Positions 34,058 through 45,795 of a DNA stretch of 64,000 bases are shown here, one piece after another. The stretch's first letter is position 1. Each line of letters begins with the position of its first letter. The position numbers and the translations under genes are program-made. Under the pieces are notes generated by a model. It made no database searches, was not told where the DNA came from, and saw nothing but the letters and a program-made list of their open reading frames with translations. Where the stretch lies: NCBI GenBank assembly GCA_034769895.1, contig CM068367.1, positions 1,317,905,046 to 1,317,969,045 of the forward strand. Direction: 5' to 3'. The DNA is from Magicicada septendecula. Taxonomy: Eukaryota; Arthropoda; Insecta; Hemiptera; Cicadidae.

Positions 34058-35305
34058 TTATTCACATTTATTTTTATTTTTTAGTAAATTTATAATTTTA
34101 AATAGATCGTCTTGTTTTGTTTTTATTTGGGTTTGTTCTTTAATTAATAAATTATTGTTATTGTGTTTGTAAATGTTAAGATTTTCCCAAATATTCATTT
34201 TTTGACCTTTTTGTATGTTTTTAATTAATTTTATATTTTCAATGTTTGGAAACTGGTGGTTATTATTTAGACAATGTGTGGCTAAATTAGATTTATAAAT
34301 ATTTGGTTTTAAATATGCATTGCGGTGTTGAACGAATCTATCTCGTAGTTTTTTCTTCGTCTGGCCCACGTAAAATTTATTGCAATCTGGACATTCTATT
34401 TTATATATTCCATTTTTATTGTGAGTATTGGATTTAGTTTTAGGTTTTATTTTATTAAAAATTATATTATCTGTGTTATAAGATATTTTTAAATTAGTAT
34501 CTTTAAATATTTTATTTAGTTTTTGAGTTATATTTCCGTAATAAGTGAAGGTTGTATATTTTATATTATTATTAATAGATGAATTTTTAAATGTAGTGTT
34601 TTTAGGAATTTTATTAGTGATTTTATGTTTAATTTTATTTTCTAATTTATTAATAGTTTTTATTTTGTATCCATTTTTAACTGCTATTTGTTGGATAATT
34701 TTTCTTTCTTTGTTTCTTTCTGTGTTATTTAATGGGATCCTAAGCATTCGGTAAATCATGGAATTAAATACTGCCATTTTGTGTTGGGGAGGATGATTAG
34801 AAGTATTTGGTATTACTAAGTCAGTTTGAGAAGGTTTCCTGTATATTGCGTATTCAAAATTTGTTTCATTTTTCTTTATTGTTAAGTCTAAATAATTTAA
34901 TTTATTATTAGATTCTTTTTCTAACGTGAATTTTATTTTAGAATGTAAATTATTTATGGAGTTGAATATTTTATTTATATTTATACCATTGTTTTGGGAA
35001 ATGTACAGAGTGTCATCAACGTATCTAAAATAACATCCTAATGGGTCGTTTAATTTTATTATATTTATTATTTGTTCGTCGAGTTTTTGTAGGAAGATTT
35101 CTGATATGATAGCGGAGGTTGGGGCTCCCATAGCAAGGCCATCTGTTTGATAGTACAATTTGTTGTTGTATTGAAAATAATTTTGATTTAAAATTATTTT
35201 TAAAGTATTAGTTAACTGTTTAATGTATGTGTTACTTTCGTTATTTGTTTTCAGATTATTTATTATAATATTTATAGTTTCTTCAATGGGAATGTTTGTA
35301 TACAT
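34058..35305 (-). CDS. PLE reverse transcriptase-GIY-YIG endonuclease, main ORF (minus copy)
   Basis: This is a 415-residue frame. In order: MYTNIPIEET (motif A region after SFDISN in the same open frame upstream), TDGLAMGAPTSAIISEIFL (motif B), CYFRYVDDTLYI (catalytic YVDD), LNYLDLTIKK, IYRKPSQTD (PLE RT thumb signature), then GIYKIECPDCNKFYVGQTKK (GIY-YIG core with Cys pair), RDRFVQH (Arg of the endonuclease site) and IWENLNIYK (catalytic Glu). It is a single-chain PLE polyprotein that copies its RNA at a nicked target. It is very Asn/Lys/Ile rich, following the AT bias. The frame starts inside the RT; the N-terminal part is in separate upstream frames, so this copy is not intact. Confidence 0.9.
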   Translation of the reverse strand: MYTNIPIEETINIIINNLKTNNESNTYIKQLTNTLKIILNQNYFQYNNKLYYQTDGLAMGAPTSAIISEIFLQKLDEQIINIIKLNDPLGCYFRYVDDTLYISQNNGININKIFNSINNLHSKIKFTLEKESNNKLNYLDLTIKKNETNFEYAIYRKPSQTDLVIPNTSNHPPQHKMAVFNSMIYRMLRIPLNNTERNKERKIIQQIAVKNGYKIKTINKLENKIKHKITNKIPKNTTFKNSSINNNIKYTTFTYYGNITQKLNKIFKDTNLKISYNTDNIIFNKIKPKTKSNTHNKNGIYKIECPDCNKFYVGQTKKKLRDRFVQHRNAYLKPNIYKSNLATHCLNNNHQFPNIENIKLIKNIQKGQKMNIWENLNIYKHNNNNLLIKEQTQIKTKQDDLFKIINLLKNKNKCE

Positions 35306-35498
35306 GTTTGATATGTCGAATGAATATAATTTTGTATTTCTGTTTACTTCTACGTTTATTAGTTGTTCCGTGAGTTCGATACTATTTTTTATATTGTGTT
35401 TTGCTGGAAGTTCAATTTTATGTTTTAAGATTTGAGTTAATAATTTTGATATTTTATAATTTGGTGCGGTCCTAGCGTTTATTAAAGGTCTGATAGGT

Positions 35499-36421
35499 TT
35501 ATTGATTTTGTGTAATTTTATTAAAGAATTTAATTTTTATTGCACAAGGATTATCCATTTTATATTTAAAGGAGTCTTTAGGATTTATGATTTGGTTACT
35601 ATTTTTTAATATATTTGTTATTTGTGTTTGATATTTATTTGTGGGATCTTTATTTAATGTTATGCAATTATTATTAACTATAAATTCTTCTGTTTTATCG
35701 TCTAAATCTTTCTGAGAAATTATTATTGTACTATTACTCTTATCAGCTTTGGTTAAAGTGAGGTTATTAGTCGTTAGTTTCTGTTTTATGTTATTAATGG
35801 TTTTATTTTGTTTATTTTTATTTTTAATATGATGATTTTGGTTATTATATTTTTTGATATATTTTATTATTTCCATTGAGGCTTCTGTTCTTATTTTATC
35901 TTGTTTTTCGTGTTCTACATTATTAATTGCGTTTTCAGTTTCGACTATGATATTATCTATTACATATTTGTTTACATTTTTAAGATTTGTTTTGTTTGAT
36001 GATTCTAGGGTAGCTATTTCGTTTTCCGTGAATTTAATATTAGATAAATTTACGAATTTTGGGTAAAAAGTGTGGTTATTATTTAATGTGTGTAAATTTT
36101 GGTTATCTTCTTTAGGTGTACTATTTATTAGTAGATTTTAAGTTTTTTATTGATTGTGTTAAATTTAATTGTTTTGTGTTTATTTAGTATTTTAAGCATA
36201 TTAATATATTTATTATTCCATGTATGATAATCAAGTGTGTTGGCTAAAAGAAGATGTAAATTAATTAATTGTTTATTAATGTAGTCGATTTTTCTGTAAT
36301 TATTTGATATTTCATCTTTAATCCATTTATATTGGGCTTGAGTAATATATTTGCTTACTTTATTGTTATTGTTGTTTTTTACTATTATTTTTGTGTATTT
36401 TGGAAAAATATATGTTTCCAA
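35499..36421 (-). pseudogene. PLE N-terminal region (minus copy), in two frames
   Basis: This holds the PLE N-terminus: METYIFPKYTKI... in the first frame (36,421-36,128), then FYPKFVNLSNIKFTENEIA and LTLTKADKSNSTIIISQKDL (the TKADK.N..V/I..... segment that opens the PLE RT) in the next frame, down to 35,499. The polyprotein is therefore interrupted twice, here and before the 415-residue frame. The same pattern is seen in the plus copy. Confidence 0.8.
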
Positions 36422-36543
36422 AACAATTAATTAATTGTTTTACGTTTAATAAATTGGTTATAGGAATGAGTTACATCACCTTGTATGGTGTTTTCATCCA
36501 TCATTTTCTATATAAGTAAGTCGATGTTTCTTGCAGTAATTAT

Positions 36544-36762
36544 ATAATTTGTGATGTTTTCAATTTGTTTCTTCTGCAAGTAGATAATATTGTATATTCT
36601 TTTAACACCTGACGCACGTTTCACTGAAAAATATCAGTATCATCAGAGGTTTCTAAGTGAATTAATAACAATCGAAATAATTCTATTAATATAAAAGTAA
36701 CGAATAATTGAATTTGTATGGATTTTAATGTAAAATAAAATAACTGATAATCGATTTAGGTC
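36544..36762 (-). repeat. PLE family 1 pLTR, 5' side of minus copy
   Basis: Direct repeat of 33,757-33,975. The unit extends outward by about 40 bases (36,503-36,543, reading AGTTACTTATATAGAAAATG in inverse at 39,460-39,478), matching the terminal extension typical of Penelope. Confidence 0.85.
36604..36654 (-). ncRNA. Hammerhead ribozyme motif, PLE family 1 (internal pLTR)
   Basis: Same sequence as at 33,817-33,867, shifted by 2,787: CTGATGA at 36,646-36,640, GAAAC at 36,622-36,618, GTC at 36,613-36,611. Two hammerheads flanking one copy would release a unit-length RNA of about 2.8 kb. Confidence 0.65.
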
Positions 36763-36781
36763 AAAAAATGCCTACACCTTA

Positions 36782-37694
36782 ATATTTTTCCAAAATACAC
36801 AAAAATAATAGTAAAAAACAACAATAACAATACAGTAAGCAAATATATTACTCAAGCCCAATATAAATGGATTAAAGATGAAATATCAAATAATTACAGA
36901 AAAATCGACTACATTAATAAACAATTAATTAATTTACATCTTCTTTTAGCCAACACACTTGATTATCATACATGGAATAATAAATATATTAATATGCTTA
37001 AAATACTAAATAAACACAAAACAATTAAATTTAACACCATAAATAAAAAACTTAAAATCTACTAATAAATAGTACACCTAAAGAAGATAACCAAAATTTA
37101 CACACATTAAATAATAACCACACTTTTTACCCAAAATTCGTAAATTTATCTAATATTAAATTCACGGAAAACGAAATAGCTACCCTAGAATCATCAAACA
37201 AAACAAATCTTAAAAATGTAAACAAATATGTAATAGATAATATCATAGTCGAAACTGAAAACGCAATTAATAATGTAGAACACGAAAAACAAGATAAAAT
37301 AAGAACAGAAGCCTCAATGGAAATAATAAAATATATCAAAAAATATAATAACCAAAATCATCATATTAAAAATAAAAATAAACAAAATAAAACCATTAAT
37401 AACATAAAACAGAAACTAACGACTAATAACCTCACTTTAACCAAAGCTGATAAGAGTAATAGTACAATAATAATTTCTCAGAAAGATTTAGACGATAAAA
37501 CAGAAGAATTTATAGTTAATAATAATTGCATAACATTAAATAAAGATCCCACAAATAAATATCAAACACAAATAACAAATATATTAAAAAATAGTAACCA
37601 AATCATAAATCCTAAAGACTCCTTTAAATATAAAATGGATAATCCTTGTGCAATAAAAATTAAATTCTTTAATAAAATTACACAAAATCAATAA
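36782..37694 (+). pseudogene. PLE N-terminal region (plus copy)
   Basis: Mirror image of 35,499-36,411, with the same interruptions and only a few base differences. It begins just inside the coding region because the arm junction removed the start codon side. Confidence 0.8.
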
Positions 37695-37887
37695 ACCTAT
37701 CAGACCTTTAATAAACGCTAGGACCGCACCAAATTATAAAATATCAAAATTATTAACTCAAATCTTAAAACATAAAATTGAACTTCCAGCAAAACACAAT
37801 ATAAAAAATAGTATCGAACTCACGGAACAACTAATAAACGTAGAAGTAAACAGAAATACAAAATTATATTCATTCGACATATCAAAC

Positions 37888-39135
37888 ATGTATACAAACA
37901 TTCCCATTGAAGAAACTATAAATATTATAATAAATAATCTGAAAACAAATAACGAAAGTAACACATACATTAAACAGTTAACTAATACTTTAAAAATAAT
38001 TTTAAATCAAAATTATTTTCAATACAACAACAAATTGTACTATCAAACAGATGGCCTTGCTATGGGAGCCCCAACCTCCGCTATCATATCAGAAATCTTC
38101 CTACAAAAACTCGACGAACAAATAATAAATATAATAAAATTAAACGACCCATTAGGATGTTATTTTAGATACGTTGATGACACTCTGTACATTTCCCAAA
38201 ACAATGGTATAAATATAAATAAAATATTCAACTCCATAAATAATTTACATTCTAAAATAAAATTCACGTTAGAAAAAGAATCTAATAATAAATTAAATTA
38301 TTTAGACTTAACAATAAAGAAAAATGAAACAAATTTTGAATACGCAATATACAGGAAACCTTCTCAAACTGACTTAGTAATACCAAATACTTCTAATCAT
38401 CCTCCCCAACACAAAATGGCAGTATTTAATTCCATGATTTACCGAATGCTTAGGATCCCATTAAATAACACAGAAAGAAACAAAGAAAGAAAAATTATCC
38501 AACAAATAGCAGTTAAAAATGGATACAAAATAAAAACTATTAATAAATTAGAAAATAAAATTAAACATAAAATCACTAATAAAATTCCTAAAAACACTAC
38601 ATTTAAAAATTCATCTATTAATAATAATATAAAATATACAACCTTCACTTATTACGGAAATATAACTCAAAAACTAAATAAAATATTTAAAGATACTAAT
38701 TTAAAAATATCTTATAACACAGATAATATAATTTTTAATAAAATAAAACCTAAAACTAAATCCAATACTCACAATAAAAATGGAATATATAAAATAGAAT
38801 GTCCAGATTGCAATAAATTTTACGTGGGCCAGACGAAGAAAAAACTACGAGATAGATTCGTTCAACACCGCAATGCATATTTAAAACCAAATATTTATAA
38901 ATCTAATTTAGCCACACATTGTCTAAATAATAACCACCAGTTTCCAAACATTGAAAATATAAAATTAATTAAAAACATACAAAAAGGTCAAAAAATGAAT
39001 ATTTGGGAAAATCTTAACATTTACAAACACAATAACAATAATTTATTAATTAAAGAACAAACCCAAATAAAAACAAAACAAGACGATCTATTTAAAATTA
39101 TAAATTTACTAAAAAATAAAAATAAATGTGAATAA
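37888..39135 (+). CDS. PLE reverse transcriptase-GIY-YIG endonuclease, main ORF (plus copy)
   Basis: This 415-residue frame is identical in amino-acid sequence to the minus copy (34,058-35,305): RT motifs with YVDD, the YRKP thumb, then GIY-YIG with conserved Arg and Glu. Complete identity over 415 codons and across the flanking untranslated sequence means the duplication is very young or maintained by gene conversion between arms. The 3' untranslated region continues into the pLTR with the hammerhead. Confidence 0.9.
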   Translation: MYTNIPIEETINIIINNLKTNNESNTYIKQLTNTLKIILNQNYFQYNNKLYYQTDGLAMGAPTSAIISEIFLQKLDEQIINIIKLNDPLGCYFRYVDDTLYISQNNGININKIFNSINNLHSKIKFTLEKESNNKLNYLDLTIKKNETNFEYAIYRKPSQTDLVIPNTSNHPPQHKMAVFNSMIYRMLRIPLNNTERNKERKIIQQIAVKNGYKIKTINKLENKIKHKITNKIPKNTTFKNSSINNNIKYTTFTYYGNITQKLNKIFKDTNLKISYNTDNIIFNKIKPKTKSNTHNKNGIYKIECPDCNKFYVGQTKKKLRDRFVQHRNAYLKPNIYKSNLATHCLNNNHQFPNIENIKLIKNIQKGQKMNIWENLNIYKHNNNNLLIKEQTQIKTKQDDLFKIINLLKNKNKCE

Positions 39136-39325
39136 AATACTATATAAACAAAATTTCAAATATAACCGAGAAAACAGCTGCTGAAGAAATAAACATTAAA
39201 ACAATCGTTAACTAATCGACCTAAATCGATTATCAGTTATTTTATTTTACATTAAAATCGATACAAATTCAATTATTCGTTACTTTTATATTAATAGAAT
39301 TATTTCGATTGTTATTAATTCACTT

Positions 39326-39376
39326 AGAAACCTCTGATGATACTGATATTTTTCAGTGAAACGTGCGTCAGGTGTT
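39326..39376 (+). ncRNA. Hammerhead ribozyme motif, PLE family 1 (plus copy)
   Basis: CTGATGA at 39,334-39,340, stem II ACTGA/TCAGT, GAAAC at 39,358-39,362, GTC at 39,367-39,369, with ACCT and AGGT closing stem I. This outward-facing end mirrors the motif at 33,817-33,867. Confidence 0.65.
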
Positions 39377-39497
39377 AAAAGAATATACAATATTATCTAC
39401 TTGCAGAAGAAACAAATTGAAAACATCACAAATTATATAATTACTGCAAGAAACATCGAGTTACTTATATAGAAAATGATATATATATATATATATA

Positions 39498-42050
39498 GTT
39501 ACATTACCAAAAGCCGCCCAGTAAAAGGGAGGGAATACCTTATAATATAAAGAGAAAATTGACAATTTTAATAAATAGCAAAATAATGACATTAACTTAG
39601 ACTAGACAATGACAATGACCACATCCAAGTGATTGGCCAAATGACCAAATAAATGTAATTAAACCTATAATAAAAATGTCATAAAATTGACAATAATTAA
39701 ATGAAAAATTAAACCTTGAAGTTACAAACCACCAGCAGAAATAATATAATTCTATGTATGTAAGTGTAGTCTAAATGTTAAGTAGACAAATAGTAAATAA
39801 ACAGAACAATGAAATCAAATGATAATAAATAAATGTATAGAGAATAAAACGTGATAGAGCTAGTCTGATAATCACAACATTCATATTAAATTGAACCAAG
39901 AGTGCATAAAGTAGGTAGGGAGTGAGTTACAAAAAAAAAAAAAACAATAAGTGAACAGCACTAAGTGATAATTAGTGATGGTTTTAACAACCAATATCCT
40001 GAATAATAAAACGTACATCTTGCCAAAACCATATAACAGTGCATACCGAGAAAAAAAACACTAAGATAACAAACACTAGGTAAAGCAAATCAACCCAACT
40101 GCATGTGTAAAAATGTATAAATAAAGAATGTCAATTACCAGTAATAAATAATATGAAAGTGAAAGGTGCGAAGGACAAGTGCTTAGCATAATAAACAATA
40201 TGTCAAAATACATTAAGTAGGTGTACGGTGATAGAAATTAGTTTTGAAAAAGACAAAACACTAGTAAGTAAGATAGAATAAGGTATCATGTTCAAAAAAT
40301 ATAAGAATAAGTAACTGTTATAAAGAATGTTAGTGTTAAAATATTAAGTTAGTAAAGTTAAAGGGGTAAAAAAAACCTAAACAAGTTATATGTTATAAAA
40401 AGAAGAGTAGACATCAAAGTATGGATTATACATTATTAAAGTTATGTTATAAAAAGAAGAGTAGACATCAAAAGATGGATACTCAATTATTGAAGTTGTG
40501 TTATAAAAAGAATAGTAGAAGGTAGCAGGAGTATTATAAAACTATGAAATTGTTATAATTGTTACAAGAATCTTAAGAATAAGTTATGTTATGTTGAGTT
40601 GGGAAAATAATACTAAAAAACAGAAATAATGTGTTGAAAGGATGAGGAAATCCTAAAATTATGCAATGTTAATTTCTTAGATATAGATGTAAAAGGCAAT
40701 AATATGTCTGTAAAGAACTACTAATCATAAACCAATGTATGTAAATTCATAATAATTGTAAACAAACTAAGACAAAGCAATAAGAACATAGGAACAAGAG
40801 CAAAATTAAATTATAATCAATGTCAACCATTGTAGGCAAGTGTAGGCCTAAAGAAATGTGAGAAAATTGTAAAATGTAAACAAATAACAACATTCAGTTA
40901 GGGAAAAAGTTAGGTAAACATAATATATTTAGCCAAGGAACATTAAAAACACAAAATACTTTCAAAAACACACTTATAAACCAAAATAAGTGTAAAAAAC
41001 AAAAGTATCAAAATACTAAATCAGCCAATACTGAATAGAACATAGTCATGTTTGATTTCAAAATAATATTAAACAGAAATGTTATTAAATTGGACTAATA
41101 ATAGAACTATTAATAGTAATACAAGCAAATTATCTTAATTAGAAAATGTTTATCCATTTTGGGCGAAAACACAAGCTATGTCTAACAATGGGTATAAAAT
41201 TGTTTCAACCAATGAGAAGGATAGGTTTTGCAGTTAGAACCAAAAAACCGTTACAAAAGTATTAAGAGTCCATTATTAGCTTCAGTAGAATACAGATGGA
41301 AAAATAGCCGCTCCATATAATTAGCAAAAAGAATCAATCAAATGAGATAATCCATATAATAATTAATGAAAATGGAATACAAGATGGGCAAAACATTAAC
41401 AAGATTGAACTAAGCAAAATTTTGAATTACAGAAGATAAAAAATATAAAACGAAAAAAGAAATAAAAGAAGGAAGACATGAAACAAGCATACATGAAAAT
41501 AAGTTAACAGATGTTAAGGAAGGAGTAAAGTATAAAATTTAATTAATTAACAAAACAAAAGACTGGATTCACTACACTTTAACACTGATGCACAATATAA
41601 TTAACTTGGTTCAAACACTCAGACACTGAATGGCTCTTAAAAAACCAAATAATAATTATAAAAAAACTGTTCAATTCAATTAATAACACATTTGGAAATA
41701 CCAAAATATTTTTTCAACGATATAAAACTTAACCTCTAGTTACGAGTTGAACTCACAATTACTTTAGTTAATAAGAGTAGTGGTGTAAAGAAAAAACGTA
41801 ATATTTGATTGAGTTTATGTGAAGGATTGTACTTTCTCGAATCATTTTGTTAACTTTTGCTGTAATACAAAGAACTTTTGACTGAATAACCGGAGCATAA
41901 CTTTATATACTTTCATAATTTCCTGTAATAACCAATATAAAAGGTAGAACCGCTATCCAATAAACCAATACTAAGAATTTATACCTGTTTATTATTTCAT
42001 GTGACAATATTCATTTGTTAAGTTATTTAATATAGCACAGTGAAAATTTT
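39498..42050. other. AT-rich, A-skewed non-coding block with a 56 bp tandem repeat
   Basis: No gene. The plus strand is A-rich, similar in style to 1-2.5 kb. Three tandem units built on GTTATGTTATAAAAAGAAG lie at about 40,384-40,522 (starts 40,384, 40,441 and 40,495). CCAAT motifs occur near 41,210 and 41,940. Confidence 0.4.
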
Positions 42051-42054
42051 TTAC

Positions 42055-42480
42055 CAGAATTACAGGTTGGTAACACTGCCGCGAGAGAGCGAATTTCGAA
42101 TTCAGCCGATACAGAGCGGTAAGTAATACGGTTTCATTAAGAAAGAAGGTAAAGCTACGAAAAATTTTTAATTGTTTAAAACAAACAATTTGGCGCCTAA
42201 AATCGGGAAAATAATAGTTAATTTAAATCAGATAAGAAAGAAGAGACAGGTATTGGCGAGGTCACGAGAGCGACAAATAGCGGGAAATTTACGAAGTTTT
42301 GGACTTCGTTAATATAACATCAGAAGGAGTCGAATTAAAACTATCACAACCCGAGCTGATTGTTATAAATTGTCGCAACCAACGCGAGGCTAGATAGAGG
42401 AAGAAACGTATGGAAGAAGAATGTTATAAATTGGCGCAACCAACGCGGGGCTTGATAGAGGAAGATTACCACGGAAGCAG
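42055..42480 (+). mobile_element. LTR-retroelement leader fossil with primer-site-like repeats
   Basis: AAACAAACAATT is followed by TGGCGCC (42,191-42,197), the same arrangement as at 3,398. Further on, two 61 bp tandem units (from 42,361 and 42,422) each hold GCGCAACCAACGCGGGGC or a close variant, resembling the tRNA-Lys primer site TGGCGCCCAACGTGGGGC. No coding remnant follows. It is a broken, old element; LTR edges are undefined. Confidence 0.35.
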
Positions 42481-45295
42481 ATTGATATAATATATATAAT
42501 ATAAATAGATATTTATTTTTACAAGAATAATTTTGAATATTTTTTATGTATAATTTAAGAGTATAAACTGTAATCTTCAGGATCTATATACAAATTAATT
42601 ATATATTAATTATTTATAAACAGAGTTCATATATAAAAAGTATTCAGATATATTCTTGTAAAAGCAAATACTATTTATTTATTATTGAAAATAATTAAAC
42701 AAGGACAGTGTGAGAAGGTATAACGTATATATATATAGAAATATAACGTATTGGGTCGTGTTCGTCACTTATTTTCTAGTTATGTTTATTATTTATTTAT
42801 TGTTTATTTAAAATCGGTCGTTGCTTTCTTCTTGTAGTCTAGGCATCGCGTTGGAGCGCCAATTTGAAATATAACGAAGATTGCGTGTTAGTTATTTCCA
42901 AGTTGTTGGTACCAATATGAAATATAACGTATTTTCTGTTCCTTTTTAATAGATTCAGTTTATCTGTTTTGGAAGTTGAAATATTTCTAAAAAAAAAAAA
43001 TATAAAAGAAAAAAAATTTGTCCTTTATTTTATTTTAATTCAATGTTTATTTCTTCTTATTATATTCAACAAATTTTCATTTGTAAATTATTAAGAAATC
43101 CTTGTCGACTTGCAACGGTTTGGGTAACAAAATTTATTAAAAGAATGGTTTGATTATTTTCCGTTCGATTATGATATCGACTCGGCTATTGTAGGTTATA
43201 TAGTTTTTCCTCGTTCACTTCGAAGTTCAATTCGCCAACTGTGTGTTCGCTCTCCTTTATTACCTGGGTAATCCCTTAACCTTAGTTTAATTTATGAAAT
43301 AAAGTTCCCTCAGTACCAATTAATTATTTTTATTTAATATTTATTTCACTTGCATTTTGTTTGCCGACTCACAGGTCGAACTGTACAATGGGCGTGTCGA
43401 CTCGTTTACCAAGTTCGACTCAAAAAAAAAAATTTAATTTTTATAATATTATTTTAATAGATCGTGGGTTCTTTAAAACTGCTAGTAAAAATAAAAAAAT
43501 ACGTAGAGAACGTACAATACATTACAGATATTCTGAAACCTTAATAATTAGTACAAGAGAGAATTAAATATTATCTAAGTGTAAATGAAAATAATTTACT
43601 TCAGCTTCCAGAGGTCATGTAATGGCCGCCAGTATAGTAAACAAAATGGCCGCTCGTTCTTCAACTAGCCTTGTGATTATTTTGTCCAACTGTTTTTTTA
43701 AATTAAATGATTTTGTATTTTAATGTCCACAGTGTTCACAATTAATGTTCCTTTTAGTTTTCACGGGTGTCTGGTTTAATAGTGTTAGTGCAGTTAATCT
43801 AGTGTTGTGTAGAAGTATTCATGTTTTTAGAATAAGGTTATTTTTTCTCACCAGTAGTACGCGGTACATTCACTCTGTATTTTTTTTAGTATTTATTCTT
43901 CCTATTAGTTTCTTCATCAGTCCAGTAGAATTAATTCATCCTTCTTCACCTTCAAATGGTTTTACTATTTTTTAATATATTTTTGATTTCTTTTTTTTCT
44001 AAACTCGGATCTGATCCCCTGTTACAATTTTGGTTATGTGCTGTACGGAGCTGACCTGTACTGTTTTAAGTGTAACAATAGAGTAATTGAATTTTCTTGT
44101 TCCTTCAACGGTCTAGACCAAATTTCTGTGAAATCTCATTGGTCGATCTCAAAGGTCACGTGACACTTTATTGTTTAAAATATATTATTTTTATATCTGG
44201 CACACAAATTACTCCCTAATTGATTCTAAATTATGTTGAAATTGGTTTAAATAGTTTATTTGCTTAGAACGAGATAAGCATTTTGATACCTCATATGATA
44301 TATCTGGACCCAATATTAGATGTTTTATCATCTTTACAAAAATTCTGTTTATAGGCCTTCATACAGTTTTTTAACATTTACTGAAACGTATCTTAATTCC
44401 TTAATTTATTTTAACAAATTCTGTTACTAATTTTATAATGCCTACTTGTATGTCAACACATGAGATTCAAACTCTTATTATATACTAACAATATCAATTC
44501 ATTAAAATTAAATCTACAAATATGTCAACTCAATGTTTTGCCTTCATGGCTGATATTACAATCATTATTAATCTAATAACTAAAACCAACTGTTTAACAT
44601 ACAATAATATCAACTCTTTACCCTGTCTATCAAGGTCTGTTAGTTGATTAAAAATAACTTGTTTATCTAGGGCCTATTTTAGGTATTAATTGGTACTATT
44701 TTCTAAACTCCACCTTCCAGTTGGCCTATTGGCTTAATACATTGCTAGTCCTTTATAATAGATTCATTAATAACACAGAATACTAACGTGTACTCGAAAT
44801 AAACTCAATTAAACAATGTGAAAGCCTTTTCTTTTAACATAAATAACAGGGCTTGAGAGGCACAGGATCTTAAACAACTAATATTAAAACTAATAATTAC
44901 TTCCCTAACATTAAGATTTAGTTTGACTATCACTGTTTAGTATTTTCATAACTCTATTGGTTTATTTCCTTATTTGGTTCTTTTTGTTTTATATGTTTAC
45001 ACTTAAGTCCACTGATTTAATCACTGACCTTCAATCTTTTCTGTATGATCAATGATTACCACTATTTTCACTTATTATCTCACCTTTCACTTATACACTT
45101 TTTTTACAGTCTCTTCCTTATAGTCTAATGTACAGCATTTTTATCTATTCTACCCTACTGTATTGTACTTCTTTATTTTTGTTTAATGTTTTATTTATTT
45201 AGGTTTTTTCTTTTTAAGTTAAATGTTTTATTATTGTTATTTTGGTCTTTTATTATTTGGGCTTATTGACTCATTTGGGCTTCTCATATCTTCGC
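42480..45295. other. AT-rich block, T-skewed, no gene
   Basis: T exceeds A on the plus strand. The motif AATATAACGTAT recurs at about 42,740 and 42,930 and again near 47,080, hinting at repeat kinship between 42.7 and 47 kb. A poly-A-flanked ORF near 43.4 kb shows no recognisable motif. Confidence 0.4.
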
Positions 45296-45645
45296 GTTAC
45301 AATATATATTGCAACGATACGTTTAGCATAAATCTCCGTATCAACCCCTGACTGCGGTATGATAACATACGAACGCATGTATGAGTCGTGTGAAAGATGT
45401 AAATAATGAAAATAATGTAATAATTAAGCGTTAGGTATAAGCCATAAATAAAAGAAACAAACGTATTAATTAATTTTAAATAAGGAAATAATTGTAAGTG
45501 AACATGCATATGGAATTGCCAAGCCTTATTGGTTTTAAACGCAGCGAAGGAAGACGAAACACGCCTCGACCGGCAGCTGTGACGTCATTGCTGCAGACAA
45601 CCGTTTGGTATCAGTTTGTGTGTGTGTGTTAGTGTTAGTGTGTAA

Positions 45646-45795
45646 ATGAAGAACAAGTTGAATTATGTATACGATTATGGAAAATTTTACAGTTTTTTAA
45701 GTGCTGAACGAAAACCAGAAGTCACACGAATCAGAGACATATGTAGAAACACAGCTGGCGCCCGGCGCTACAATTCGATACTAAGAGGTCTATGA
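45646..45795 (+). CDS. 49-codon ORF of unknown function in a CpG-rich segment
   Basis: The ATG at 45,646 opens MKNKLNYVYDYGKFYSFLS, continues AERKPEVTRIRDICRN, and stops at 45,793-45,795. Composition is strikingly protein-like compared with the surrounding low-complexity frames. The segment (45.54-46.52 kb) is CpG-rich and contains an AATAAAA-type box before a GAGCGACACACTC run near 46,045, so it may be a promoter/leader of a host gene or of an LTR element. Confidence 0.3.
   Translation: MKNKLNYVYDYGKFYSFLSAERKPEVTRIRDICRNTAGARRYNSILRGL

Larger units (their letters stand above)
33757..39478. mobile_element. Head-to-head palindrome of two Penelope-like element copies (PLE family 1)
   Basis: The minus copy (33,757-36,762) and plus copy (36,782-39,478) are inverted relative to each other. 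Paired positions sum to 73,193 along the whole arm from 33,757/39,436 to 36,411/36,782, with no net indel and only a handful of differences. The 370 bp between the arms holds the minus copy's 5' region and upstream pLTR. Both copies encode RT plus GIY-YIG endonuclease and share the same two reading-frame interruptions, so one arm was probably copied from the other or from the same template. Both outer ends carry hammerhead motifs. The plus copy is 5' truncated relative to the minus copy. Confidence 0.9.

Noticed and set aside
34545-36066. Plus-strand hydrophobic frames inside the PLE minus copy
   Set aside because: Antisense shadows of Asn/Lys-rich PLE coding sequence; mirrored exactly in the other arm.
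43905-43940. CTGATGAAGAAAC on the minus strand as a hammerhead core
   Set aside because: No room for stem II between CTGATGA and GAAAC.
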